From contig NZ_SLWR01000002.1 in the NCBI RefSeq assembly GCF_004345665.1, positions 248,001-312,000 of the forward strand: DNA of 64,000 bases, in the 5' to 3' direction. This DNA comes from Kribbella antiqua (GTDB lineage Bacteria; Actinomycetota; Actinomycetes; Propionibacteriales; Kribbellaceae). A program made the position numbers and the translations under genes. Shown one piece after another: positions 16,425 to 27,500 of the stretch. Below the pieces are notes generated by a model. The model had not been told where the DNA came from, did not search any database, and worked only from the letters and a program-made list of their open reading frames with translations. Position 1 is the first letter of the stretch. Every line of letters begins with the position of its first letter.

Positions 16425-17644
16425 GACGAAGTCGGGATGGTCGGGAGGCGGAGCGGAGCCGCGTGGGTCTGAAGAGGGAGGGTGGTGACGACCTCGAAGG
16501 TCCCGGGGTTCACGTCGTTGACGGTCAGGTGGCCGCCAACGGCTTGGGCGCGTTCCTGCATGCCGGTGAGGCCGAAGCCCACGGTCTTCGACCGCGGCGG
16601 GGCGCTCGGGCTTCTGCTGTTACCGATGGTGATCGTGAGTGCTCCGTTCCCGTAGTAGAGGTTGAGCTGGGCGCCGCCGGTCGAGCTGTGCTTGGTGGCG
16701 TTTGTGAGAGCCTCTTGAATGATGCGGTAGGCGCTCAGATCGATGCCCGACGGCAGCTCCTGCGGCTCGCCTTCCACTTCGCAGGCGACCTCTAGCCCTG
16801 CAGATCTGCAGGAGGTCAGCAGGTCCGGGAGCTTGGCCAGGCCGGGCGTCGGCTCCAGTGATTCGTCGTCCACGCCGCCTGTGCGCAGGACGCCGACGGT
16901 GTCCCGCAGGTCGAGCATGGCTTTGGTGGTGGTGGCTTGCAGGTCGGCGAGCATTGCCTTGGTGAGTTGGGGGTTGGTGTCGAGCAGGTGCGCTGCCGTG
17001 CCGGCGTGAGCGTGCGCGACGGCCATGTGGTGGGCCATGATGTCGTGAAGATCTCGAGCGATCCGCAGGCGTTCCTCGCTCACCCGCAATCTGGCCTCCT
17101 CCTCGCGGGTCCGTTCGGCGTACTCCGCTCGCGCATGGACGGCATCGACGTACGCGCGCCGCAGTCGCGAGCTGCTGCCGAGGGCCAGCGGCAAGAGCAG
17201 CCAGAGCGCAGGCCCCAGCGCCCGCAGTGCCACCATCTCGTCGAAGTTGTCGAGGCCGACCGCAGTCGCGACGACAGCAGCGGTCGCGATGCCGCCGAAC
17301 GTCCAGCTGGTCCGTGGCGTGGTTGTTGCCGCCAGCCAATACAGCGCCACCATCACCGGGGCCAGCAGGAGCGGGGTGAGCAGGTAGCCGAGGCTGCCGG
17401 TGACGACTGCGCACAACGTCGTCACAACCACCGCTGTGCGGGCGTGGCCGCGCCCCCTCAAGATAGTCAGGCAGGCGAGCCCGGTCAGCAGCGCAGCGTC
17501 CCACACGTTGTCCGGGCGGCTCTCGCCCGGACCCACCAGGGTCAGGCCGAGTACCGCGCCCCCGGCGAGCGCGGTCACGATCACGGCGTCGGTCAGCCAG
17601 GGGTTGCGTTCGGCGTACCGCTCAAGATCGACCACGACCATCAC
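16421..17644 (-). CDS. Sensor histidine kinase (HisKA_3/NarX-type)
   Basis: A 407-residue membrane kinase. The N-terminal 150 residues hold about five or six hydrophobic segments with little extracytoplasmic sequence, then a dimerisation helix with phospho-acceptor His200 in IARDLHDIMAHHM. The ATP-binding domain shows the N-box IIQEALTNATKHSS and GFGLTGMQERAQAVGG. Start is GTG 17644 or the overlapping ATG 17641; either overlaps the exporter stop (17641-17643). It should phosphorylate the response regulator encoded immediately downstream. Its signal is unknown, but coupling to an MMPL exporter suggests membrane or lipid stress. Confidence 0.92.
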   Translation of the reverse strand: MMVVVDLERYAERNPWLTDAVIVTALAGGAVLGLTLVGPGESRPDNVWDAALLTGLACLTILRGRGHARTAVVVTTLCAVVTGSLGYLLTPLLLAPVMVALYWLAATTTPRTSWTFGGIATAAVVATAVGLDNFDEMVALRALGPALWLLLPLALGSSSRLRRAYVDAVHARAEYAERTREEEARLRVSEERLRIARDLHDIMAHHMAVAHAHAGTAAHLLDTNPQLTKAMLADLQATTTKAMLDLRDTVGVLRTGGVDDESLEPTPGLAKLPDLLTSCRSAGLEVACEVEGEPQELPSGIDLSAYRIIQEALTNATKHSSTGGAQLNLYYGNGALTITIGNSRSPSAPPRSKTVGFGLTGMQERAQAVGGHLTVNDVNPGTFEVVTTLPLQTHAAPLRLPTIPTSS

Positions 17645-19785
17645 CCCGTTCCGAGTCTGGTGCCCTCCACGTCAACAGTAGGCAGGACTTTGCCGAGCCG
17701 ATGCGGAAGCCACCAGGCGCGCCGTCCGAGCAGCGCCAGGATGGCCGGAACGATCGCCATCCGTACGACGAACGCGTCGAACAGCACCGCAGCGGCCAGG
17801 CTGAAGCCGAGCATCTTGACAAAGGAGTCCTGCTCGGTGATGAACCCGCCGAAGACGGCCATCATGATCAGCGCAGCCGCGACCACGACCCGGGAACTCT
17901 GCGCCATCCCGGTCTCGATCGCTTGGTGAGCGGCCTGGCCGTGCAAATATGCCTCTCGCATCCGTGAGACCAGGAACACCTCGTAGTCCATCGCAAGCCC
18001 GAAGACGACCCCGATCATGAAAATCGGTACGGCGCTCATGATCGGCCCGGTGACCTCCACCCCCAGCAGATCGGCCGCGAACCCCTTCTGGAAGACGAGC
18101 ACCACCGCCCCGAGCGCGGCGAGTACCGAGAGCAGGAAGCCCAGGGCTGCCTTGATGGGCACCAGGACCGACCTGAACATCACCAGGAGCAGCAAGGCGG
18201 CCAGGCTCACCACGGTTGCGAGGTAGGGAACCAAAGCGCGTTGGAGCTTGCCGGACAGGTCGATGTTGATCGCCGTGGTACCGGTCACCTTGAACGTCGC
18301 CCCGGTCCCACCCGTGATCTGCGTCCGGGCAGCACGCAGCCGCTGCACCAGGTCCGTGGTGGCCGCATCGGTCGGGCTCGTCGTCGGGACGGCCTCGAAG
18401 AGCGCCGTGTCACCCGCCTGGTTGAACTGGGCCGGCGACACCGAGGCGATACCGCGGGCGGCGGCCAACTTGGTGGAGATCGAGGTGGCAGCCGCCTTCG
18501 GATCAGGTGAGCCCTTGCCATCGACAACGATCATCAGCGGGCCGTTGAAGCCGGGACCGAACGCCCTGGCCAGTTCGTCGTACGCACGGCGCTGTGTCGT
18601 CGAGGCCGGCTTCGCCTCGTCGCCCAGCATCCCCAGCCGGAGTGCCATGGCCGGCACGGCGAGGGAACCAAGCAGGACCACACCGGTGGTGAGCACGGCG
18701 ATGGGGTGCCGGAGTACGAACTGCGCCCACCGCCTGCCGCCCGTACGCTCGGACACCGGCTTCCCCTGGCGCTGAGCCCGGGAGAGCACCTTGGCGGGCA
18801 CGAACCCGAGGATCGCCGGTACAAGCGTCAGCGCAGCGAGGACCGCGACCACCACCGCCGCTGCGGCCGCCAACCCCATCTTGGTCAGCATGGGCATCCC
18901 GACCACCGTGAGCCCGGCGAGCGCGATCACCACGGTCAGACCCGCGAACGCCACCGCCGAACCCGCCGTACCGACCGCCAGGCCGACGGCCTCGATCGGC
19001 GACCGCCCGCGGCTGCGCTCCTCCCGGTACCGGGCGACCACGAACAGGGCGTAGTCGATCCCCACGGCCAGGCCAAGCATCAGCGCCAGCGTGGTGGTCG
19101 TCGTCGAGAGGCCGAACACGTCGCTGAGCGCGAGCAGCGAGAGCAAGCTGACCGCAACCCCCAGCAGAGCTGTCAGCAACGGCAGCCCTGCTGCGACCAG
19201 GGAACCGAGGGTAGCCACCAGGATCACCGCGGCCAGGGAGATGGCAACAATCTCGGCCACGCCTGCCGGACCACCCGACTCCAGCGCATCGCCTCCCGCG
19301 TCGACCGTGAGTCCAGACCGTCTGGCTGCGTCGACCGCCGCCGTGAGCGCAGCGCGACTATCGGCCGTGACCTCGTTGGCGGGCACCTTGTACATGACAC
19401 TGGCGTACGCCGCCGACCGATTCGTGCTGACCGCATCGGACTTGAACGGATCGGCGACGTACGCCACCTGTCCACCCGTGCCGAGTCGCCGAACAGCCGA
19501 ACCGATCGCGGACTTGAACGGCTCCGCAGTGACGTTCCCACCGTTGGGCGCCACGAACACGACCGTCGCCCCACCCGCATCCGCGGTCAGGCCGGGGAAC
19601 CGCTCCTGCATCAGGTCGAACGTCTGCTGCGACTCCGTCCCCGGCATCGAGAAATCGTCGGCGGGCGCCGAGGGTGCCGTCAGACCGGCGAAGACCGCCC
19701 CGGCCAAGATCGCCAACCACACAATGAGAACCGGACCTCGGCGCCTGAAGGCGAACCTGCCCAGCCGAGCGAGAAGCGTTGCCAC
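17641..19785 (-). CDS. MMPL-family RND-type membrane transporter
   Basis: A 714-residue exporter of the MMPL group, which moves lipids, glycolipids or hydrophobic compounds using the proton gradient. It has an N-terminal membrane helix (VLIVWLAILAGAVFAGL), a periplasmic domain, a first helix bundle with LMLGLAVGIDYALFVVARYR, a second periplasmic domain and a second bundle with FGLAMDYEVFLVSRMRE. The GxxxDY pair in each bundle is the proton-relay signature. GTG 19785 is chosen because GGGAG stands seven bases before it and MATLLARLGRF fits the family start; an extension to 19833 lacks these. It heads an operon with the kinase and regulator. Confidence 0.92.
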   Translation of the reverse strand: MATLLARLGRFAFRRRGPVLIVWLAILAGAVFAGLTAPSAPADDFSMPGTESQQTFDLMQERFPGLTADAGGATVVFVAPNGGNVTAEPFKSAIGSAVRRLGTGGQVAYVADPFKSDAVSTNRSAAYASVMYKVPANEVTADSRAALTAAVDAARRSGLTVDAGGDALESGGPAGVAEIVAISLAAVILVATLGSLVAAGLPLLTALLGVAVSLLSLLALSDVFGLSTTTTTLALMLGLAVGIDYALFVVARYREERSRGRSPIEAVGLAVGTAGSAVAFAGLTVVIALAGLTVVGMPMLTKMGLAAAAAVVVAVLAALTLVPAILGFVPAKVLSRAQRQGKPVSERTGGRRWAQFVLRHPIAVLTTGVVLLGSLAVPAMALRLGMLGDEAKPASTTQRRAYDELARAFGPGFNGPLMIVVDGKGSPDPKAAATSISTKLAAARGIASVSPAQFNQAGDTALFEAVPTTSPTDAATTDLVQRLRAARTQITGGTGATFKVTGTTAINIDLSGKLQRALVPYLATVVSLAALLLLVMFRSVLVPIKAALGFLLSVLAALGAVVLVFQKGFAADLLGVEVTGPIMSAVPIFMIGVVFGLAMDYEVFLVSRMREAYLHGQAAHQAIETGMAQSSRVVVAAALIMMAVFGGFITEQDSFVKMLGFSLAAAVLFDAFVVRMAIVPAILALLGRRAWWLPHRLGKVLPTVDVEGTRLGTG

Positions 19786-19900
19786 AAGGAGTCTCCCGAA
19801 CGAAGGAATCGGACGAACCCACGATCCCGGCACCGCCCTGGCCGAGTCGTCCTGCAGGAGACGGCAACCACCTACTGAGTTCGCAGCGGATTCGCCCCGC

Positions 19901-19924
19901 CGAGTACTGCAACTGCAGTACTCG
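19901..19924. promoter_or_regulatory. 24-bp palindromic operator candidate
   Basis: CGAGTACTGCA (19901-19911) and TGCAGTACTCG (19914-19924) form a perfect 11-bp inverted repeat with a 2-bp centre. It lies between the divergent MMPL operon (start 19785) and the gene at 19956, where a repressor could control both. No TetR-, MarR- or PadR-type gene adjoins it, so the binding protein is unknown. Confidence 0.6.
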
Positions 19925-19955
19925 ACTCACTCCGAAGCGGTGATTTCATGGTGGT

Positions 19956-21200
19956 GTGGGGCACGATCAGGAAGAGGTTCTCGAAGTCGGGAAGGCTTCG
20001 AGACGTGGCCGCCGAAGGACCGGATGGATTCTGGTCCTGGTGGCGGTGCTGACCCTTGCCGTTCTCCGTGCCTCGACCGATCGTCCGCCCGATCAGGCGG
20101 TGCCGAGTACCACCCCGTCCGAGGCGATCAACGCGATCCCGGACGGGCGGACGGGGACGGCGTGGCCGACGGCGCCGGGCGCATGTGGAGCGGACACGCT
20201 GCTGCCTATCGTGTCGAGTGCGCCACCCGCGGAACACACCGGGATCCAGGTGCTGCTCGGCGGAGAGCGGCTGCGACTCGTCGACTTCGACAGCGGCCGC
20301 GCGAGGATCTTGCCTGACGCAGTCGTCCATCCGGGCGAGTACGCCGCTGTGCTGGCAGGTGATCCGATCACGGCGTACGCGACAACCGGGTCGTGCAACG
20401 AGACGGCTCCCTACGCGATGTTGCGCATCAGCGTCGATCACCGGGTCAGTGTCATCCGCCCACTCGCTCCCACCGAGTGGGCGCTGACCGATGGCAATCA
20501 GGTCTGGATCGCCTCCTTCGCCAGTGACATCGACAACCCTTACGGGACGATCATTCCGGTCGCCGGCGGGCAGCGGGTACGGCTTCCGCTCGGGTTCTAT
20601 GCATCCGCAATCGTGGGCGACACGATCGTCGGGCTGATGCAGCCCGATCCGTCGATCTCACCGACGTGGCTCGCGCTCGTCGATGCACGTACCGGTCGGT
20701 TGCAGGTCAAGCTGGACCAACACGTGGCGCCGCTCGCGGCCGGCGCAGGCCAAGTTTTCTGGACCAGCGGCTGTCACGACGACGCGTCGCGGTGCACGCT
20801 CCACGGCCGGTTGATCGACGGCGGGGAGACCCGCGGATTCCCACTTCCAGGCCCCGCCTGCTGCGGCGTCGTCAGCCCTGACGGCACGAGGATTGCGTTC
20901 CTGATGGAACGAGCATCGCCAGACTCACGTTTCGACGGCCATCCGCTCCCGCCCATGGACCTCGCTATCATGCAGCTCGACACGGGCCGACTGGGCATCG
21001 TGCCAGGCATCGAACTGCCCGCCAAGTCGCAACCCGGGCTGGCCTTCGTCGGCCGTGGTGACTGGTTGGTGATAGCGCTTGACGCGGGATCCCATACCCG
21101 GCTCCTCGCCTGGCGGCCCGGACTGCGGCAGCCGTACGAGACGAACGCGCTTCCGGGCCTAGTCCATCACCCGCCGACGCTCGTTGTCACCAGCCACTGA
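19956..21200 (+). CDS. Membrane-anchored extracytoplasmic protein of unknown function
   Basis: A 414-residue protein with a short basic N-terminus, one membrane helix at about residues 24-40 (WILVLVAVLTLAVL) and a large outer domain. The outer domain has repeated beta-strand patterns such as LRLVDFDSGRARIL, WLALVDARTGRLQV and GVVSPDGTRIAFL, suggesting a WD40/TolB-like propeller. Cys pairs (TSGCHDDASRCTLHG, GPACCG) may form disulfides. The GTG start is divergent from the MMPL operon across the palindrome at 19901-19924. No function can be named. Confidence 0.75.
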   Translation: MGHDQEEVLEVGKASRRGRRRTGWILVLVAVLTLAVLRASTDRPPDQAVPSTTPSEAINAIPDGRTGTAWPTAPGACGADTLLPIVSSAPPAEHTGIQVLLGGERLRLVDFDSGRARILPDAVVHPGEYAAVLAGDPITAYATTGSCNETAPYAMLRISVDHRVSVIRPLAPTEWALTDGNQVWIASFASDIDNPYGTIIPVAGGQRVRLPLGFYASAIVGDTIVGLMQPDPSISPTWLALVDARTGRLQVKLDQHVAPLAAGAGQVFWTSGCHDDASRCTLHGRLIDGGETRGFPLPGPACCGVVSPDGTRIAFLMERASPDSRFDGHPLPPMDLAIMQLDTGRLGIVPGIELPAKSQPGLAFVGRGDWLVIALDAGSHTRLLAWRPGLRQPYETNALPGLVHHPPTLVVTSH

Positions 21201-21271
21201 CCACCTCGTCGTCGTGGTCGCCGCGTGCCCGCGTTCGACGGGGCGGGGGTGCCACGTGGCATGCTGCGTCG

Positions 21272-24200
21272 GTGGCCCTGTACTTGCACCGTGCCGAGCG
21301 TACAGACGTGCTCGCCGACGGCCTGGGTGACTTGCTCGCCGCGCCTCTGGCCGATCCATTCGCCGAGGACCTGGTGGTGGTGCCGGCCAAGGGTGTCGAG
21401 CGCTGGCTCTCCCAGCGACTCGCACACCGTTTGGGTGCGGCGGCGGGGCGAGGTGACGGAGTGTGCGCCGGGGTTCGATTTACGACTCCGCGCTCGCTGG
21501 TGTCCGCAGTGCTGGGCCTCACAGATGACGACCCCTGGGCCGCGCAGGCTATGGCTTGGCCGCTGCTGGCCGTGCTCGACGATTCTCTCGACGAGGTCTG
21601 GTGCGAGCCTGTCGCGCGACACCTCGGCCACTTCGACACCGGAGCCGAGGCCGAGTTGCGCCAGGGACGCAGGTACGCCGTCGCAGCGCGGTTGGCCCGG
21701 CTCTTCGCGGCGTACGCCGTACAGCGGCCGGCTCTCCTGGCCGACTGGAGCGAAGGTCGCGACACCGACGGTCGCGGCGACGCCATCGCCGACGACCTGG
21801 CCTGGCAGCCCGACCTCTGGCGGCGACTGGTCAGCCGCATCGACGCACAGCCACCGAACACTCGCCACGCCGACACGCTCCGCCGGCTCGGGGATCAGCC
21901 AGAGTCCTTCGATCTACCGACACGTCTCTCACTGTTCGGACACACTCGACTGCCGCTCACGGAGATCGAACTGCTCTCCGCCCTGGCCGAGCACCGCGAC
22001 GTACACCTCTGGCTCCCCCACCCCAGCGGCGCGCTCTGGGAACGGTTGAGCACAGCGGGTGCTGCCACGGGCGACCGGGCCACCGACACGAGCCATCAAC
22101 AGGCCGACAACCCGTTGCTGGCCACCCTCGGGCGGGACAGTCGCGAGCTGCAGTTGGCCCTTGCTGTGGCGCCGACCGTTGACCGCCACCTGCCGTCACC
22201 ACCACCGCCCGGCACACTCCTCGGCTGGCTGCAGCACGACCTGCGCGGCAACACGGTCGCCGCTGACGGCCGCCACATCGCCCCCGACGACCGCACCGTG
22301 CAGGTACACGCCTGCCACGGCACCGCCCGGCAGGTCGACGTACTGCGCGAGGTGCTGCTCGGGAAGCTTCAGGCAGACCCAACGCTCGAGCCACGCGACA
22401 TTCTCGTCATGTGCCCCGACATCGAGACCTACGCACCGTTGATCAGCGCCCGCTTCGGCCTCGGAGAGGTCGACAACGACGGCCACCCGGCGCATCGGCT
22501 CCGCGTCCAACTGGCTGACCGGTCGCTCACCCAGACGAATCCGCTGCTCGGCGTCGCCGCTCAACTCCTCGACCTCGCCGGCAGCAGGGCAACGGCGAGC
22601 CAGGTGCTCGACCTCGCCGAGACCGAACCAGTACGCAGCCGCTTCCGGTTCACCGACGACGACATCGACATCGCCACCGCCTGGGTGCGCGAATCCGGCG
22701 TGCGGTGGGGGTTCGACCAGGACCACCGCGGCCCGTTCGGCTTGGCCGGGTACCCGCAGAACACCTGGCGCTTCGGCCTTGATCGAGTACTCGCGGGCGT
22801 GACGATGTCGGCCGACGCGCACGCGTGGATCGACACGACATTGCCGCTCGATGATGTGGGCAGCACCCGCATCGAGCTGGCCGGCCGGTTCGCCGAGTAC
22901 GTCGATCGGTTGCTGGCGGCAACTGATCGGCTCAGCGGCACCAGGCCGCTCGCGGACTGGCTGGACGCGCTCCGCGACGGGATCGACCAGCTTACCCGCG
23001 TCGGTCGCGGCGACGGCTGGCAGGTCGGACAGGTGCATCGCGAGTTCGCCGAGATCGCGGCCGCAGCCGGTCCCCTGGCCGCGACCTCGCTGACATTGCC
23101 CGACGTCCGGGCCCTGTTGTCGACTCATCTGGCCGGGCGGCCGACCCGCGCGAACTTCCGGACAGGCACGCTGACCGTCTGCACAATGGTGCCGATGCGC
23201 TCGGTGCCGCACCGGGTGGTCTGCCTGCTGGGCCTCGACGACGGCGTGTTCCCGCGGTTCGGCCACGCTGACGGAGACGACGTACTGGCCAGGTCACCGG
23301 TCACCGGCGAGCGCGACGTCCGCAGCGAAGACCGCCAACTCATGCTCGACGCGATCCTCGCCGCCACCGAATCGCTGGTGATCACCTACACCGGCGCCAA
23401 CGAGTACTCCGGTCAGCCACGGCCGCCGGCCGTACCGCTGGGTGAGCTCCTCGATGTCCTCGACCGCACCACCGAGTCGGAGGTTCGGCGGGCGGTCGTG
23501 ATCAAGCATCCGCTCCAGCCCTTCGATCGGAAGAACCTGGAGGCTGGTCGACTTGGTACGCCGGGGCCCTTCACGTTCGATCCGACCGCACTGGTCGCGG
23601 CGCGGGCCGCGGCGGGTTCCCGGCCGCCACGCCCGGAGTTCCTCGCCGGGCAGTTGACACTGCCGGCCGATGACGATGTCGCGTTGTCGGATCTCCTGGC
23701 GTTCTTCCGTGATCCGGTGAAGGGGTTTTTCCGGGCACTCGACCTGACCCTGCCGTGGGAGGTCGATGGCGTCTCGGACGTGATGCCGGTGGAGATCGAC
23801 AACCTCGAGAAGTGGTCGGTCGGCGACCGGATGCTCCGCGACATGCTCGCGGGCATCCATCCCGACGCGGCCCTCCAAGCAGAGTGGCGACGGGGCGTTC
23901 TCCCACCGGGACGTCTGGGCTGGCGGACCGCGACCGAGATCCGTGAGATCGCCCGAAGTCTCGCGATCAGTGCGTACCCGCATCGACAGGCGAGTCCACA
24001 GGCGTTCGATGTGGACGTCGACCTCGGCGCTGGCCGGCGCCTCACCGGGACAGTTCCAGGTGTGTACGCCTACCGGCTCGTCTCGGTGAGCTACTCCCGG
24101 CTCGACGCCAAGCAACTCTTGGCTTCCTGGATTCAGCTGCTCGCGCTGTCCGCCGATGACGAGGACCACAACTGGACGGGTCTGGCCATCGGCCGCCCGC

Positions 24201-24586
24201 GCAGCGGTCGCACCCCCGCGAGTCGGCTGTTCGGGCCGGTCGGGCCGCTTGCCCGCGACCTGCTCGCCGACCTGGTCGCGGTCTACGACGCCGGTCGTCG
24301 CGAACCGTTGCCGCTACCGCTGAAGACCTCCTTCGCCTGGTGCCAGGCGCGCCGCACGGACGACGACCCGATGCTCGCTGCCGAGCGTCGGTGGCGCCCC
24401 GCGAACTACGACGGCGAGAACTCTGATCCGGCCCACGTCCGCGTCTGGGGATCCAACACCCACCTCAAGGCTCTTCTCGAGCCGACTCGGCCCGGTGAGG
24501 AACGGCCGGGCGAACCGACCCGACTCGGCGCCTACGCGAACCGTGTCTGGGAACCGATGCTGCGCTTCGAGCAAGGGGCGCCGTGA
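21272..24586 (+). CDS. recC: Exodeoxyribonuclease V gamma subunit RecC
   Basis: A 1104-residue protein beginning at GTG with MALYLHRAERTDVLADGLGD, the RecC-type N-terminus. It contains VVVPAKGVERWLSQRLAHRL, ILVMCPDIETYAPLISARFG and the inactive-helicase signature VPHRVVCLLGLDDGVFPR, all diagnostic of RecC. RecC holds RecB and RecD together, splits the DNA strands and scans for Chi. Its length is close to the E. coli protein (about 1120). The stop TGA overlaps the recB start (24583-24586). With recB and recD it forms a complete operon for double-strand-break processing. Confidence 0.95.
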   Translation: MALYLHRAERTDVLADGLGDLLAAPLADPFAEDLVVVPAKGVERWLSQRLAHRLGAAAGRGDGVCAGVRFTTPRSLVSAVLGLTDDDPWAAQAMAWPLLAVLDDSLDEVWCEPVARHLGHFDTGAEAELRQGRRYAVAARLARLFAAYAVQRPALLADWSEGRDTDGRGDAIADDLAWQPDLWRRLVSRIDAQPPNTRHADTLRRLGDQPESFDLPTRLSLFGHTRLPLTEIELLSALAEHRDVHLWLPHPSGALWERLSTAGAATGDRATDTSHQQADNPLLATLGRDSRELQLALAVAPTVDRHLPSPPPPGTLLGWLQHDLRGNTVAADGRHIAPDDRTVQVHACHGTARQVDVLREVLLGKLQADPTLEPRDILVMCPDIETYAPLISARFGLGEVDNDGHPAHRLRVQLADRSLTQTNPLLGVAAQLLDLAGSRATASQVLDLAETEPVRSRFRFTDDDIDIATAWVRESGVRWGFDQDHRGPFGLAGYPQNTWRFGLDRVLAGVTMSADAHAWIDTTLPLDDVGSTRIELAGRFAEYVDRLLAATDRLSGTRPLADWLDALRDGIDQLTRVGRGDGWQVGQVHREFAEIAAAAGPLAATSLTLPDVRALLSTHLAGRPTRANFRTGTLTVCTMVPMRSVPHRVVCLLGLDDGVFPRFGHADGDDVLARSPVTGERDVRSEDRQLMLDAILAATESLVITYTGANEYSGQPRPPAVPLGELLDVLDRTTESEVRRAVVIKHPLQPFDRKNLEAGRLGTPGPFTFDPTALVAARAAAGSRPPRPEFLAGQLTLPADDDVALSDLLAFFRDPVKGFFRALDLTLPWEVDGVSDVMPVEIDNLEKWSVGDRMLRDMLAGIHPDAALQAEWRRGVLPPGRLGWRTATEIREIARSLAISAYPHRQASPQAFDVDVDLGAGRRLTGTVPGVYAYRLVSVSYSRLDAKQLLASWIQLLALSADDEDHNWTGLAIGRPRSGRTPASRLFGPVGPLARDLLADLVAVYDAGRREPLPLPLKTSFAWCQARRTDDDPMLAAERRWRPANYDGENSDPAHVRVWGSNTHLKALLEPTRPGEERPGEPTRLGAYANRVWEPMLRFEQGAP

Positions 24587-27500
24587 TGGAACCCTTCAAC
24601 CTCCTAGGTCCACTGCCGACGGGCACCACTGTGCTGGAGGCGAGCGCCGGCACCGGCAAGACCTATGCCCTCGCCGGGCTGGTCACCCGCTATGTCGCCG
24701 AGGGCGCCGCCCGTCTGGACGAGATGCTGCTGATCACCTTCGGCCGGGCCGCCAGCCAGGAGCTTCGTGAACGCGTCCGCTCCCAACTACTGGAAGCCGA
24801 GCGCGCTCTTGCGGATCCCGACCGCTGGCGAGACGACCCAGGTCTGCTCGGTCACCTCGTCGACGGCAGCGCTGCCGACGTCGCCGTACGACACAGTCGT
24901 CTTCGGGACGCGTTGGCCAACTTCGACGCGGCCACCATCGCGACGACTCACCAGTTCTGCCAGCTCGTACTGCGTTCGCTCGGCGTCGCCGGTGACACCG
25001 ACGCGGGCGTCACCTTGGTCGACGACCTCGGGGAGCTTGTCGCCGAGGTCGTCGACGATCTTTACCTCAATCGCTTCGGAGGTTCCGCGGAGCAACCGAC
25101 CATCACCCGCTCGACCGCGCTGGAGCTCGCCCTCAAGATTGTCGGCAACCCGCATACCCGGCTGGTGCCCGAGCAGTACGACGAGTCGTCGCCGGAGGGC
25201 GTACGCGTCGAGTTCGCGAAGGCTGTCCTGGCCGAGCTGGAGCGCCGCAAACGCCGCCTCGGCATCCTCGGGTACGACGACCTGCTGACCCGGCTGGCCA
25301 CCGCGCTGGAGGATCCCCACACCCCGGCCCGCCAGCGGATGCAGCGCCGCTGGTCGGTGGTGATGGTCGACGAGTTCCAGGACACCGATCCGGTGCAGTG
25401 GAAGGTGATCGACGCCGCCTTCAACGGTCACAGCACGCTGGTGCTGATCGGCGACCCCAAGCAGGCCATCTATGCCTTCCGCGGCGGCGACATCGCGACG
25501 TACCTCGCGGCGGCGGAAACCGCGGGTCAGCGGCGGACTCTCGGTACCAACTGGCGCAGCGACCAGCCGCTGGTCGACTGCCTTCAAGTGGTGCTCGGCG
25601 GCGCCCGGCTCGGCCATCCGGACATCGTCGTCCACAAGGTCAGTGCCCATCACCAGGGCAGCCGGCTCACCGGCGCACCATCCGACGCGCCAGTCCGGCT
25701 CAGGGTCGCGCGACGGGAGCGATTCGGATCGGCCAGGCGCAAGAGCATTCCCATGGACGACCTGCGCGACCACATCGCCCGTGACCTCGCCGCCGACATC
25801 GGTCAACTACTCGCCGCCAACGCGACGTACGACGAACGGCCGCTCCGGGCCGGTGACATCGCAGTGATCGTCGAGGCACACAAGGACGCTCGGGCCTGCC
25901 GCGAGGCGTTGGCCAAGGCCGGCATTCCCGCGGTCTACTCGGGCGACCTCGACATCTTCTCGTCGCAGGCCGCCCAGGACTGGCTCTGCCTGCTCGAAGC
26001 CTTCGAGCAACCGCACCGGTCCGGCTTGGTCCGGGCTGCCGCGACGACGATGTTCTTCGGGGAGACCGCGGCCACTCTGCACGCCGGCGGGGACGACCTC
26101 ACCGACCGGATCGGGCAAACCCTGCGCGGGTGGGCCGACCACCTCCGCACCCGGGGTGTGGCCGCGGTGTTCGAAGCCGCCCAGGTGAAGGGGATGGCGC
26201 AACGAGTACTTGCCTGGCGGGGCGGCGAACGCGATATGACCGACCTCGCACACCTCGCCGAACTGCTGCACGAGACCGCGCACCGCGAGGGGTTCGGGCT
26301 GCCCGCGCTGCTCGACTGGCTGAGAGAAGAGTGCACCGGCAAGGGGCGTACGACGGAGCGAACCCGCCGGCTCGACAGCGACGCCGCGGCGGTGCAGATC
26401 ATGACGGTGTGGGTGAGCAAGGGCTTGCAGTACCCCGTCGTCTACCTACCGTTCGGGTTCAACCGCCACATCTTCGACGATGACGACCTCCTTCTTTTCC
26501 ACGAGAACGGCGTACGCAGCCTCGATATCGGCGGCAAGAACCGAGCCGGCTACACCGCCAACGAGAAACTCTGGCGGACCGAGGTCGCCGGAGACGACAT
26601 CCGGCTCACGTACGTCGCGCTGACCCGCGCCCAGTCGCAGGTCGTGGCCTGGTGGGCGCCGTCCTGGGACGAGGTCAACGGCGGAATCTCCCGCCTGCTG
26701 CGCGGTCGCAAGCAGGGCGAACCGGTCGTACCCGACAGCCTGGACAGGGCGTCGTCCGACGACGAGGTGCTGATCTGGCTGCGCCGCTGGCAACAGGCCG
26801 GCGGCCCTGTCGTCGAGGAGTCCGTGATCGCCGAGCAGGTCGAGCCCGTGGGCGAGGAGTTGCCCGGCGGGCTCGCAATCGGGACCTTCTCCCGCGAGGT
26901 CGACCTCGCCTGGCGCCGTACGTCGTACTCCGGGCTGATCCGGGCGGCCGACCAGCAGGTGGGCGGTGTAGTCAGCGAACAAGAGGAAAGCCAACTCGAG
27001 GACGAGTCGGTGGATCCAGTACCGACACCGGAGAACGCGCCGGCCGACGCGCTGCCGTCTCCGATGGACGGACTGCCGGTCGGGGCCACGTTCGGGTCGC
27101 TGGTGCACGCAGTGCTCGAGGAGGCCGACCCGCACGCGCCCGATCTGCACGCCGAACTGGCCGCACAGGTCCGCGCCCAGTTGCGGCTCTGGCGCGTCGA
27201 TGTGACACCCGATGCCCTGGCCACGGCGATGCTGCCGCTGCACAACACGCCGCTCGGTCCGCTCGTTCCTGGGCTGACCCTCGGCGACCTCGGCCGCGCC
27301 GACCGGCTCCGCGAACTCGACTTCGAGATCCCATTGGCCGGAGGCGATCACGCGGTGGCCGGCGACGTACGGCTGGCCGAGTTGGCGCCACTGCTACGCA
27401 CCCATCTGCCGGCCGACGACCCGCTCCTTGCGTACGCCGACCGACTCGAACAACCGTTGCTCGGCCGACAGAGTTTGCGTGGATATCTGTCCGGATCGAT

